Assembly: GCF_034718895.1 (NCBI RefSeq)
Contig: NZ_JAYERP010000001.1
Coordinates: 124,001-188,000, forward strand
DNA length: 64,000 bases
Origin: Paenibacillus phoenicis
GTDB taxonomy: Bacteria > Bacillota > Bacilli > Paenibacillales > Paenibacillaceae
Reading direction: 5' to 3'
The position numbers and the translations under genes were made by a program. Position 1 is the first letter of the stretch. Each line of letters begins with the position of its first letter. The notes under the pieces are model-generated. The model saw only the letters and a list, made by a program, of their open reading frames with translations. It did not search any database and was not told where the DNA came from. Shown piece after piece: positions 27,287 through 34,819 of this stretch.

Positions 27287-28531
27287 TTAATCCTTGGCGC
27301 TATTCACCTTCCTTCGAGGCGTGTAGAGTTGGCCGCTGCGTAGCAGCACATCGACCAGACGCACGAGTTTTCTTGCCGTTAAGACGAGGGCGCGTTTGTG
27401 TTGATTCTTGGGCACTTCGTGATACTTCTTCCGGTAATATTCACCGAATTCTTCATCGCGCATCCTAACCGAGTTGGCAGCTTCAACGAGGTAGTAGCGC
27501 AGGAATCGGTTGCCGGATTTGATGCGGGCGGTGTCCTCCGCCTCGAAGACGCCGGACTGGTGCCTGCGCCACGTCAGACCCGCGTACTTGGCGACGGCGG
27601 CTTGATCCTTGAACCGTTCAATATCGCCGAGTTCGCCGAGCAGACCGGCTGCATAGACTTTGCCGATGCCGGGCACTGACAGCAAGCACTGAGCGCCTTG
27701 AATGCCGTCGAGGACCCGCTCGATCGCTTTGTCGAGATCCTTGAGCTGCTTCTGGATGCTGCGGATGGATTCGATGGAGGTGCCGAGCACCAGGTCAATC
27801 GAATCCTCCACGACCTTGGACAGCCGATAGGAGGCGCGGGCAGCTTGCTGAATGCAGCGGGCGACCCGCTCGGGATCGGGGAAACGATTGCGTCCCTTGT
27901 CCCGCAGATAGTCGGCCAGATCGGCCACGTCCATCTCGGCGATGTCATCGAGGCTGAACTTCTCGGAGAGCATCTCCATGAGCGCATGGCCAAACACGGA
28001 GCTGTCGACCTCGGTTGTAAACGCATTGCACTTGTAGAACAGGTTCTGCAAGAAGTACTGCTTCTCGCGAGCCAAGTTATGGACCAAGTGGAAACGCATG
28101 CGCGTGAGGCGTTGAAGGGCGACATACTGCTCCTGCATGACGATGGTGGTCGTCAGGCGGCCGAAGCGCAGGCGATCCGCAATGACCCAGGCGTCGAGCC
28201 GGTCGGTCTTGTCCATATCCGCATAGGCTTCTCTGAACTTGCTGATGAGCTTGGGGTTCAAGGTGAACACCTTGGCCTTGCGCTCTCGAAGCGCTGGATC
28301 CTGATGCAGGTACATGGCAGGGTGCCAGCTGTAGACGGAAGTGGCTTCCAAGCCGATGTGAATCTCGGTGACGGCCAACTTGTCCGCTGCAGCGACGATT
28401 TGGTCACGCAAGTGCGAGGCGCCATTCAAATTGTTTTTGACGGTGAGTGTCTCAAGCTTGTCACCGTCAGCGTTCATGAAACACGCTTCGAGCTCTTGCG
28501 AGCTCACGTCAATACCGACAAAAAGCTTCAA
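27287..28531 (-). CDS. IS110-family transposase (DEDD recombinase)
   Basis: This 414-residue protein has the two IS110 domains. The N-terminal RuvC-like DEDD domain begins KLFVGIDVSSQELEA, with the acidic residues in GIDVS, IGLEATS and KTDRLDAWVIADRL. A coiled middle part follows, then the C-terminal transposase_20 domain with LLSVPGIGKVYAAGLLGEL and the serine region RHQSGVFE. It starts with TTG at 28531, 9 bases after AAAGGAGG. Length is normal and no stop is inside, so it may be active. It lies between a dead MFS gene and an ArsR-type regulator. Confidence 0.93.
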   Translation of the reverse strand: MKLFVGIDVSSQELEACFMNADGDKLETLTVKNNLNGASHLRDQIVAAADKLAVTEIHIGLEATSVYSWHPAMYLHQDPALRERKAKVFTLNPKLISKFREAYADMDKTDRLDAWVIADRLRFGRLTTTIVMQEQYVALQRLTRMRFHLVHNLAREKQYFLQNLFYKCNAFTTEVDSSVFGHALMEMLSEKFSLDDIAEMDVADLADYLRDKGRNRFPDPERVARCIQQAARASYRLSKVVEDSIDLVLGTSIESIRSIQKQLKDLDKAIERVLDGIQGAQCLLSVPGIGKVYAAGLLGELGDIERFKDQAAVAKYAGLTWRRHQSGVFEAEDTARIKSGNRFLRYYLVEAANSVRMRDEEFGEYYRKKYHEVPKNQHKRALVLTARKLVRLVDVLLRSGQLYTPRRKVNSAKD

Positions 28532-28790
28532 GTGAAATTCCTCCTTTCGCTAGGGATTCAGGGAATGGACGCTCCGGGATGCCTCCGGCGCACGCGCAGA
28601 TCTATCACCCTCGCGTATGAGGACACACTTCGGGCCATGAGCTGCCCCGGATCTGCTAAAACCGGGCATGGGATGCCGAAGGGAACAGCCAGCGGGTAAG
28701 AAGCTCAGACGCGTACCGGAGAAACAGACTTAAGGAGTAGACGATGCTACTGGAGGCAGAAGGATTTCCCCGAATGGACCCTACGTTCCA
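28532..28790 (-). ncRNA. candidate bridge RNA region of the IS110 element
   Basis: Upstream of the recombinase start is a non-coding stretch of about 250 bases rich in short complementary segments (for instance GCTCCGGGATGCCTCCGG and ATCTGC..GCAGAT-like arms). In the IS110 group the left non-coding end encodes a bridge RNA that pairs with target and donor DNA. No ORF here is credible. The exact ends of the RNA and of the element cannot be set from one copy. Confidence 0.4.
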
Positions 28791-28936
28791 TTGTCCAGAG
28801 GCATACCGGAAAGTCCAGTCCCTGATGGAATTTTCAAAGAACAAGCTGGAAATTTGGAGGCTGTTTTCCATCCCCCGGGGGGATGGAAATGAACCTAAAA
28901 GAGCTTTTTAAAGATACTATACGAGGAGTTTTCCTT

Positions 28937-29275
28937 ATGAAGGTTCTATATCACCCCGAACGGGATGAAATCCAATTGTCTTCCGTGTTGTACGCTTTAA
29001 GTGACCCGATTCGGCTTAGCGTTGTGGCGGAAATGCGCCGCTGCGGCGAACAGCCTTGCAATTATTTCGAGGTTCCCATCGCCAAATCGACGTTGTCGCA
29101 CCATATCCGGACGCTGCGGGAAGCCGGCGTCATATCGACCCGGATCCAAGGCACGCAGCGGTTTATTTCGTTGCGGGAAGTGGATTTGGAGTCCCGCTTC
29201 CCAGGTTTGCTGACCTCGATCTTGGAGGCTTATGAGAAAACAGAACATAAAGAGCTAAACGTCAAATCGAAGTAA
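28937..29275 (+). CDS. ArsR-family transcription regulator
   Basis: This 112-residue winged helix protein begins LYHPERDEIQLSSVLYALSD, as in ArsR-type repressors that precede drug transporters. The helix-turn-helix is LSHHIRTLREAGVISTRIQG, and a wing RFISLREVDL follows. I take the ATG at 28937, since GAGGAG lies 8 bases before it; the earlier ATG at 28883 is preceded by IS-flank sequence and lacks support. It is divergent from the decayed MFS gene, the usual pairing, with the IS110 element now between them. Alternatively it may act on the SDR gene 86 bp downstream. Confidence 0.85.
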   Translation: MKVLYHPERDEIQLSSVLYALSDPIRLSVVAEMRRCGEQPCNYFEVPIAKSTLSHHIRTLREAGVISTRIQGTQRFISLREVDLESRFPGLLTSILEAYEKTEHKELNVKSK

Positions 29276-29361
29276 GATGATAAGCTGATCGTTAAAATAA
29301 TACGAATATCCGATTAGGTAGAGACTTGAGCTATAAATCGGAGCCAAGGGGGAGCGTACCC

Positions 29362-30126
29362 GTGTTGAATATTGATCTCTCAGGACAAATCGCGCTGATT
29401 ACCGGAGCAACCGGCCAGTTAGGCCGGGTAATCACCCGGACGTTGTCCGCTTGCGGAGCGAAAGTGGCGATTCACTACGTGAATAATGAAGCCAAAGCCC
29501 AGGAATTGCTGCAGGAGATTACCGAAGCCGGCAGAGAAGCGATGATCGTGCGAGGCGATATCACGAAGGAAGCGGATATCCAAGCGATGAAAGCGAAGGT
29601 AGCGGCCGAGCTTGGCGATCCGGATATCGTCGTCGCCAATGCCGTGGTGCAGTATAACTGGACCTCGGTTCTGGAGCAGCCGGCAGAGGATTATGTGAGC
29701 CAATTTGAATCCTGCGTTCTGCAGAGCGTGTTTCTGGCCAAGGCGTTTATTCCGGCGATGATGGGCAAAAGAAAAGGTCGCTTCATCGGAATTAATACCG
29801 AGTGCGCCATGCAGAATTTCCCCAACCAGTCGGCGTATACGGCAGGAAAAAGAGGCATGGACGGCGTTTACCGCGTCCTGGCCAAGGAGGTTGGGGAGTA
29901 CGGGATTACCGTTAATCAGGTCGCCCCGGGCTGGACGATCAGCGATCGCGACCGCGAGCTTGCGGATCGGAATGATGCCGCTTATATCGCTGGAGTTCCG
30001 CTGAAGCGGCGGGGGGAAGATCAGGATATTGCCAATGCGGTTGCGTTCCTGGCTTCCGAGTTAGCCGGTTTTATCACGGGGGCGTACCTCCCGGTGACCG
30101 GTGGAAATGTCATGCCGGCCATCTAG
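29362..30126 (+). CDS. short-chain dehydrogenase/reductase
   Basis: This cytoplasmic NAD(P)-dependent oxidoreductase has about 254 residues. The cofactor site is TGATGQLG, and the catalytic pair YxxxK is in AYTAGKRG. The position 13 residues before the Tyr, normally the catalytic Ser, is Thr (NTEC). The C-terminus SELAGFITGAYLPVTGG is typical of FabG-like enzymes. AAGGGGGAG lies 7 bases before the GTG at 29362, so I prefer this to the TTG at 29326. The substrate is unknown. It follows the ArsR-type regulator and may be under its control. Confidence 0.85.
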   Translation: MLNIDLSGQIALITGATGQLGRVITRTLSACGAKVAIHYVNNEAKAQELLQEITEAGREAMIVRGDITKEADIQAMKAKVAAELGDPDIVVANAVVQYNWTSVLEQPAEDYVSQFESCVLQSVFLAKAFIPAMMGKRKGRFIGINTECAMQNFPNQSAYTAGKRGMDGVYRVLAKEVGEYGITVNQVAPGWTISDRDRELADRNDAAYIAGVPLKRRGEDQDIANAVAFLASELAGFITGAYLPVTGGNVMPAI

Positions 30127-30129
30127 GCC

Positions 30130-30521
30130 CATGACGACGACCAAGCTCTCGGGCAAGCAAGCCACCCCGAAGGCATACCTATCGGTACTCGGCCTGTGCT
30201 GGCTTGCGCTTGGATCGAGCGCCGCGGTACACCGCAGCCTTTGGGCATAGAGCTGCCGGTTGAAGCTGCATTGCCGGACTTAGACAGCGGGCTTCAGGAG
30301 GAGATCGGCCTGCTGCTGGCGCGTAAGCGGAGCGGAGCCCATCCGGAGCCTGAGCCGTGTCTTCTGCGAGTAGACAGCTATTTGTCCGACCGGATAGAAA
30401 AATTTGAGCAACTCGCATCGACCTGGGAATCCCAAAGCCCAAATACGGCCCCGGCTTTGTCATGTTGGATGAAGTGTTCATTTCTGTCCTGCAGGAAGTG
30501 TGGAACATGAGATTAGGGTAA
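30130..30521 (+). pseudogene. frameshifted gene of unknown function
   Basis: One frame reads on from the end of the SDR gene and gives LVDSYLSDR-like coding text (PEGIPIGTRPVLACAWIERR ... LLRVDSYLSDRIEKFEQLA). The text then continues in another frame as DLGIPKPKYGPGFVMLDEVF and ends at a stop at 30521. This pattern fits a gene broken by a frameshift near 30420. I cannot name the family. A terminator follows immediately. Confidence 0.45.
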
Positions 30522-30558
30522 GAACCGCTAAGGGAGTCTTGGCGGTTCTTTCTTTTTC
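30521..30558 (+). terminator. intrinsic terminator
   Basis: AGAACCGC at 30521 pairs with GCGGTTCT at 30542-30549, followed by TTCTTTTTCTC. It ends the region of the SDR gene and the broken gene. Confidence 0.8.
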
Positions 30559-30584
30559 TCTTTTATAATAAACTTCAAAAATTA

Positions 30585-30613
30585 GTGACACAGATGCATA
30601 AATGGTCTATAAT
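30585..30613 (+). promoter_or_regulatory. promoter of the methionine-type transporter operon
   Basis: GTGACA at 30585-30590 and a perfect TATAAT at 30608-30613 have a 17-base spacer. About 55 bases of leader follow, too short for a SAM riboswitch, and no S-box sequence is seen. Confidence 0.75.
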
Positions 30614-30669
30614 CAACGGAAGAAAGCATAATGTAACAGAATGATCAAATAAGTAATACAGTCGCCGGA

Positions 30670-31452
30670 GTGAGAGGAGGGACGCTTATCATCACGTTGG
30701 AGCATGTCAGCAAGACGTACAGCTTGCGAAACGGGCGATTTGAAGCGTTGCGCAATGTCTCCCTGCAGATCCCGGAAGGCACCATCCACGGCATTATCGG
30801 GCCCAGTGGGGCAGGAAAATCAACGCTGCTGCGAATGATGAACGCTCTGGAGCTGCCGGATCAAGGGAAAGTGACGGTTCTGGGCCAGGAGCTCACTGCG
30901 CTCCCTGAAACTGCGCGGCGCGAGGTGCGGCGCTCGATCGGCATGATCTTTCAGCAGTTCCACCTGCTGAATAACCGGACGGTCAGTGGGAACGTGTCGG
31001 TACCGCTGGAGCTCGCCCGCTTGCCCAAGAAGGAGCGCGCCGAACGCGTGCGGGAATGTTTGCGTTTCGTCGGCCTGGAGGACAAGGCCGGCCAATATCC
31101 GGCTTCCCTCAGCGGGGGGCAGAAGCAGCGGGTGGCGATTGCACGGGCGCTGGCGAGCCGGCCAAGCATCCTGCTGTGCGATGAGCCGACCTCCTCGCTG
31201 GACCCGAAAACCACGGCAGAGATTCTCGAGGTGCTGCTGCATATCCACCGGACATTAGGGATGACGATCGTGATCGTCACGCATGAAATGGACGTGGTGC
31301 GCAGCATTTGCCAAGGGGTTTCGGTGATGGAAGAGGGCCGGATCACCGATGCGTTTACGCTCCAGCGAAACGATGCGGAAGTAGGCACCGCCGCAATGGC
31401 TGGTTACCACGCTTCGTATCGGGAGCAGTTGCTTGGCGGGATGGAGGTGTAA
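30670..31452 (+). CDS. metN: methionine-type ABC transporter ATP-binding protein, lacking the regulatory domain
   Basis: This is the ATPase of a MetNIQ-type importer, about 251-260 residues. Walker A is GPSGAGKST, the signature is LSGGQKQR and Walker B is ILLCDEPTS. Most MetN proteins are about 340 residues with a C-terminal NIL/ACT-like domain that inhibits transport when methionine is high; here the protein ends soon after the H-loop part. The start is uncertain: a GTG at 30670 with GGAG adjacent, or a TTG at 30697 about 14 bases after GAGGAGGG. The gene is first in an operon with permease and lipoprotein. Confidence 0.85.
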   Translation: MRGGTLIITLEHVSKTYSLRNGRFEALRNVSLQIPEGTIHGIIGPSGAGKSTLLRMMNALELPDQGKVTVLGQELTALPETARREVRRSIGMIFQQFHLLNNRTVSGNVSVPLELARLPKKERAERVRECLRFVGLEDKAGQYPASLSGGQKQRVAIARALASRPSILLCDEPTSSLDPKTTAEILEVLLHIHRTLGMTIVIVTHEMDVVRSICQGVSVMEEGRITDAFTLQRNDAEVGTAAMAGYHASYREQLLGGMEV

Positions 31453-31457
31453 GGGCG

Positions 31458-32138
31458 TTGGATTTTCTCATGATGATGTGGGATGGTTTCGTCCAGTATC
31501 GCAGTCAAATTGGCGAAGCGATCGGCGAGACCTTCGTGATGGTTGGGATCGCGCTGCTGGCGGCCTTACTGATTGGCTTGCCCCTAGGTACAGCCTTGTA
31601 TCTGACCGGTAAAGGCCAGCTATATGAGCACTCCCTGAGGTACGGCCTGCTAAACGGGATCGTGAACGTCGTTCGCTCTTTTCCGTTCCTGCTGTTGGTG
31701 GTGTTTATGATTCCGCTCACCCGCCTGATTGTTGGCACGGCGATCGGGACGCTGGCCGCCTCGATTCCGCTGGCCGTTGTGGCAATCGCTATTTATGCGC
31801 GGTTTGTCGAGCAATCGCTGCTGGAGGTGCCGCGCGGCGTAATTGAATCGGCACGGTCCATGGGGGCGTCCAAGCTGCAGATCATCACGAAATTTTTGTA
31901 TGTAGAAGCCCGTCCCGGCCTGGTGTTGGGGTTAACTTCCTCGACGATCAGCTTCATTTCCTTTTCGACGGTCATGGGTGTGGTCGGCGGCGGAGGGGTT
32001 GGCGATTTTGCCATCCGTTACGGTTATCAGCGGTTCGAAACCGAGCTGATGGCTGTGGTGATTGTGCTGATGGTAATTTTGGTGCAAGGAATTCAATTTA
32101 TAGGAAATGCGTTGTCCCGATGGTTGGATAAACGCTAA
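31458..32138 (+). CDS. metI: methionine-type ABC transporter permease
   Basis: This 226-residue inner-membrane permease has five to six hydrophobic segments and the typical MetI loop EVPRGVIESARSMGASKLQI. I place the start at TTG 31458, since GGAGG lies 10 bases before it and the length then matches the family. The longer frame upstream overlaps metN and is not similar to MetI. It lies 5 bp after the metN stop and 17 bp before metQ. Confidence 0.92.
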   Translation: MDFLMMMWDGFVQYRSQIGEAIGETFVMVGIALLAALLIGLPLGTALYLTGKGQLYEHSLRYGLLNGIVNVVRSFPFLLLVVFMIPLTRLIVGTAIGTLAASIPLAVVAIAIYARFVEQSLLEVPRGVIESARSMGASKLQIITKFLYVEARPGLVLGLTSSTISFISFSTVMGVVGGGGVGDFAIRYGYQRFETELMAVVIVLMVILVQGIQFIGNALSRWLDKR

Positions 32139-32155
32139 CAATGGAGGGAGAAACC

Positions 32156-33025
32156 ATGCTGAAAACAGGAAAATGGATCATGTCGCTCGTACTGCTGATG
32201 TTGGTGCTGAGCGCTTGCGGTAATAACAGCAACACCTCAAATAACGGGACAGGTGTGGGAGCACCGGCAGCGGCGGATACGGAGACGACAGAGAACGGAA
32301 CCACGGAAACTACACTGAAGGTGGCTTCGTTGATTCCGCCGATGACGGACATCCTGGAGCTGATCAAACCGCAGCTGAAGGAAGAGGGCATCAACCTGGA
32401 AGTTGTGATCTTGTCCGACAATGTGCAGCCAAATGATGCGCTGGCGAACAAGGAAGTGGATGCGAACTTCTTCCAGCACGTCCCTTGGATGGAGGAGTAC
32501 AATAAAAACAAAAACGCCAACCTCGTTCCGGTTCAGCCGGTGTACCATGCGGTATACGGCGCTTACTCCAAACGTTATAAATCCATGGAAGAGCTCCCGG
32601 ACGGAGCAACGATCGTGATCGCAAACGACGCGTCTAACGGAGGACGCTCCCTTGACATGCTGGACAAAGCCGGCGTGATCAAGCTGAAGGAAGGCGTAGG
32701 GATTAACGGGACTCTTGCGGATATCGCAGAGAACAAGCATAACTATAAATTCGAGGAAGTTGACCTGCTCATGCTGGCCCGGATGCTGGACGATGCCGAT
32801 TTGGTGCTGATGACCCCGGCTTATGCCAGCCCGCTGGGACTTACGCCGAAGAAGGATGCCTTGCTGACGGAAACCGTCGAATCGGCATTTGCAATCACTT
32901 TGGTGGCTCGTGAGGACAACCGTGATTCCGAGCCGATTCAGAAGCTGGCAAAGGCGATTTCCAGTCCGGAGGTCAAGAAGTTTCTCGAGGACAATTACGA
33001 CGAGATTGCGATTCCGGCGTTCTAA
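32156..33025 (+). CDS. metQ: methionine-type ABC transporter substrate-binding lipoprotein
   Basis: This 289-residue NlpA/MetQ-family lipoprotein has the signal KTGKWIMSLVLLMLVLSAC with lipobox VLSAC, an Asn/Thr-rich linker and the binding domain with LKVASLIPPMTDILELIKP and NDALANKEVDANFFQHVPW. GGAGGGAG precedes the ATG at 32156, and an earlier ATG at 32141 lies in that site. Ligands of the family are methionine, its sulfoxide or short peptides. Without an S-box, methionine is likely but unproven. Confidence 0.92.
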   Translation: MLKTGKWIMSLVLLMLVLSACGNNSNTSNNGTGVGAPAAADTETTENGTTETTLKVASLIPPMTDILELIKPQLKEEGINLEVVILSDNVQPNDALANKEVDANFFQHVPWMEEYNKNKNANLVPVQPVYHAVYGAYSKRYKSMEELPDGATIVIANDASNGGRSLDMLDKAGVIKLKEGVGINGTLADIAENKHNYKFEEVDLLMLARMLDDADLVLMTPAYASPLGLTPKKDALLTETVESAFAITLVAREDNRDSEPIQKLAKAISSPEVKKFLEDNYDEIAIPAF

Positions 33026-33135
33026 TTCAGTGTCCTGACACGAAATCTCGACACGGCGCCTTGCTGATCGGAATAGGTCAAACTTCCCTCTTCATAGGAT
33101 GATGTTAGCATGATCCATATGGAGGAGGGGAGTCG

Positions 33136-34422
33136 ATGCAGGTTCATATCGTCCAGCCAGGCCAAACGACGTATAGTATCGCACAAGCCTATGGCGTACC
33201 TTATGAGGATATCGTTGAAGCCAATGAATTGCCGAATCCGGAACAGCTCGTGGTTGGACAAACCTTGGTCATCCCGATTGTCGGCAGCTATTATTGGGTT
33301 CGGCCTGGGGACAGCTTATGGTCGATCGCCCAGCGATTTGGATTAAGTTATCAAGAGTTAGCCCGCGTTAACGCCATTAGCGTAGAGCGCCCCCTTTCGA
33401 TCGGGTTTCGGCTGTACATTCCGCCGCGGCCGCGAAGAAGCGCTGAATTTAACGCTTATGTAGAACCGCGCGGCGGAACGGTTTCTCCGGCGCTGGAGGA
33501 AAGTGCGCGGGAAGCAGCGCAGCACCTGACATACCTGGCTCCGTTTAGCTTCCTAGCGCAACGGGACGGATCGCTTCGAGAGCCTCCGCTAAATCAATTT
33601 CCGGAAATTGCCCGGGCGAACCGGGTCGTGCTGATGATGGTGATCACGAATCAGGAGAATGATCAGTTCAGCGACGAGCTTGGCCGGATCTTACTCAACG
33701 ATATCCCGATTCAAGATCGTTTTTTGGACAACATCGTCACGACAGCAAACAAATACGGATTTCGCGACATCCACTTTGATTTCGAGTATTTGCGGCCCGA
33801 GGACCGGGAGGCATACAACGCTTTTTTGCGTAAAGCCAAAGCGCGGTTCGCGGAGCAGGGCTGGCTGATGTCGACGGCTTTGGCGCCCAAGACCAGTGCC
33901 GGTCAGCAAGGCAAATGGTATGAAGGACATGATTACCGGGCCCACGGTGAAATTGCCGATTTTGTCGTGATCATGACCTATGAATGGGGCTACAGCGGTG
34001 GACCGGCCCAGGCGGTGTCGCCTATTGGTCCAGTCCGCCGGGTTCTTGAATATGCGCTGACGGAAATGCCAGGCTCCAAAATCATGATGGGGCAAAACTT
34101 ATATGGGTACGACTGGACGTTGCCATTTGTGCCGGGAAGCACCGCACGGGCGATTAGTCCGCAGCAGGCGATCCAAATTGCCGCGCGGCATGGAGTCGCC
34201 ATTCAATACAGCGAGCGGGATCAGGCACCGTTCTTCCATTATTGGGATGCGGAAGGAAGGGAACATGAAGTCTGGTTCGAGGACGCCCGCTCGATCCAAG
34301 CCAAGTTTAACCTGATCAAGGAGCTGGGGCTGCGCGGGATGAGTTATTGGAAGCTGGGTTTAAGTTTTCCGCAAAATTGGCTGCTGCTCGAAGACAATTT
34401 CGAGGTGGTCAAGCGGGGATAA
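33136..34422 (+). CDS. LysM-GH18 spore cortex lytic enzyme (YaaH/SleL type)
   Basis: This 428-residue protein has two LysM domains at residues 1-50 and 52-98 (VQPGQTTYSIAQAYGV and VRPGDSLWSIAQRFGL) and a GH18 barrel. The catalytic motif RDIHFDFEYL gives Asp215 and the acid Glu217. There is no signal peptide, as in SleL/YaaH of Bacillus, which acts as N-acetylglucosaminidase on cortex fragments in the spore. GGAGGAGGGG lies 5 bases before the ATG. It stands alone between metQ and the FMN riboswitch. Expression in the mother cell is expected, but I see no clear sigma-E or sigma-K promoter. Confidence 0.92.
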   Translation: MQVHIVQPGQTTYSIAQAYGVPYEDIVEANELPNPEQLVVGQTLVIPIVGSYYWVRPGDSLWSIAQRFGLSYQELARVNAISVERPLSIGFRLYIPPRPRRSAEFNAYVEPRGGTVSPALEESAREAAQHLTYLAPFSFLAQRDGSLREPPLNQFPEIARANRVVLMMVITNQENDQFSDELGRILLNDIPIQDRFLDNIVTTANKYGFRDIHFDFEYLRPEDREAYNAFLRKAKARFAEQGWLMSTALAPKTSAGQQGKWYEGHDYRAHGEIADFVVIMTYEWGYSGGPAQAVSPIGPVRRVLEYALTEMPGSKIMMGQNLYGYDWTLPFVPGSTARAISPQQAIQIAARHGVAIQYSERDQAPFFHYWDAEGREHEVWFEDARSIQAKFNLIKELGLRGMSYWKLGLSFPQNWLLLEDNFEVVKRG

Positions 34423-34529
34423 AGATGAATTGTTGGGACATGATCAGGCTTTGTGATTTTTGCAACAGAGTCGCTTGACAGCCTGCGTTATGATAGAAAC
34501 AACTTAAGTAATCCAAAATTAAATGAATA

Positions 34530-34682
34530 GAGATCTTCGGGGTAGGGTGAAATTCCCGACCGGCGGTGAGGTTTCGGCAAGAGGGAACCGCAGCCCGCGA
34601 CTCGCAGATGGCCTTCACGGCCCGAAGCGACTGACTTGGTGAGAATCCAAGGCCGACGGTAAAGTCCGGATGGGAGGAGATC
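34530..34682 (+). promoter_or_regulatory. FMN riboswitch (RFN element)
   Basis: The conserved segments of the RFN element are all present in order: GATCTTCGGGGTAGGGTGAA, TTCCCGACCGGCGGT, AGCCCGCGA, GACTTGGTGAGAATCCAAGG, CCGACGGTAAAGTCCGGATG and the closing GGGAGGAGATC. A terminator follows at 34744, then a DMT-type permease gene. FMN should promote termination and shut down the permease, as in Bacillus rib genes. Confidence 0.95.
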
Positions 34683-34743
34683 AATGAAGCTGAAGTTTGA
34701 ATCAGGGACCTGCCATGGTCGCCTGCCAAGCTTATTTGGTCAG

Positions 34744-34784
34744 CCCCCGCAAAGCCTTTAGGAAGGTCGATGCGGGGGTTTTCT
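34744..34784 (+). terminator. terminator of the FMN riboswitch
   Basis: CCCCCGCA at 34744-34751 pairs with TGCGGGGG at 34771-34778, followed by TTTTCT. It lies between the aptamer and the permease start, so it is the expression platform. Confidence 0.88.
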
Positions 34785-34819
34785 ACGTAGACCCTCTATT
34801 CAAGAAGGGGACAGACACC

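Noticed and set aside
27698..28699. 333-residue ORF on the plus strand
   Set aside because: It is the antisense of the IS110 transposase gene, with low-complexity text and no ribosome binding site; the minus-strand frame matches the IS110 family throughout.
28656..28871. 71-residue ORF on the minus strand
   Set aside because: It lies in the non-coding end of the IS110 element, without start signal or recognisable family.
30560..30670. SAM (S-box) riboswitch before the methionine-type transporter
   Set aside because: The leader after the promoter is only about 55 bases and has none of the S-box conserved segments.
31308..31457. 50-residue N-terminal extension of MetI
   Set aside because: It overlaps metN in another frame and is Arg-rich; the TTG at 31458 with GGAGG matches the family length.
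34697..34819. N-terminal extension of the DMT permease
   Set aside because: It would lie within the riboswitch and terminator. The ATG at 34820 has its own ribosome binding site and the extension has no membrane-protein character.
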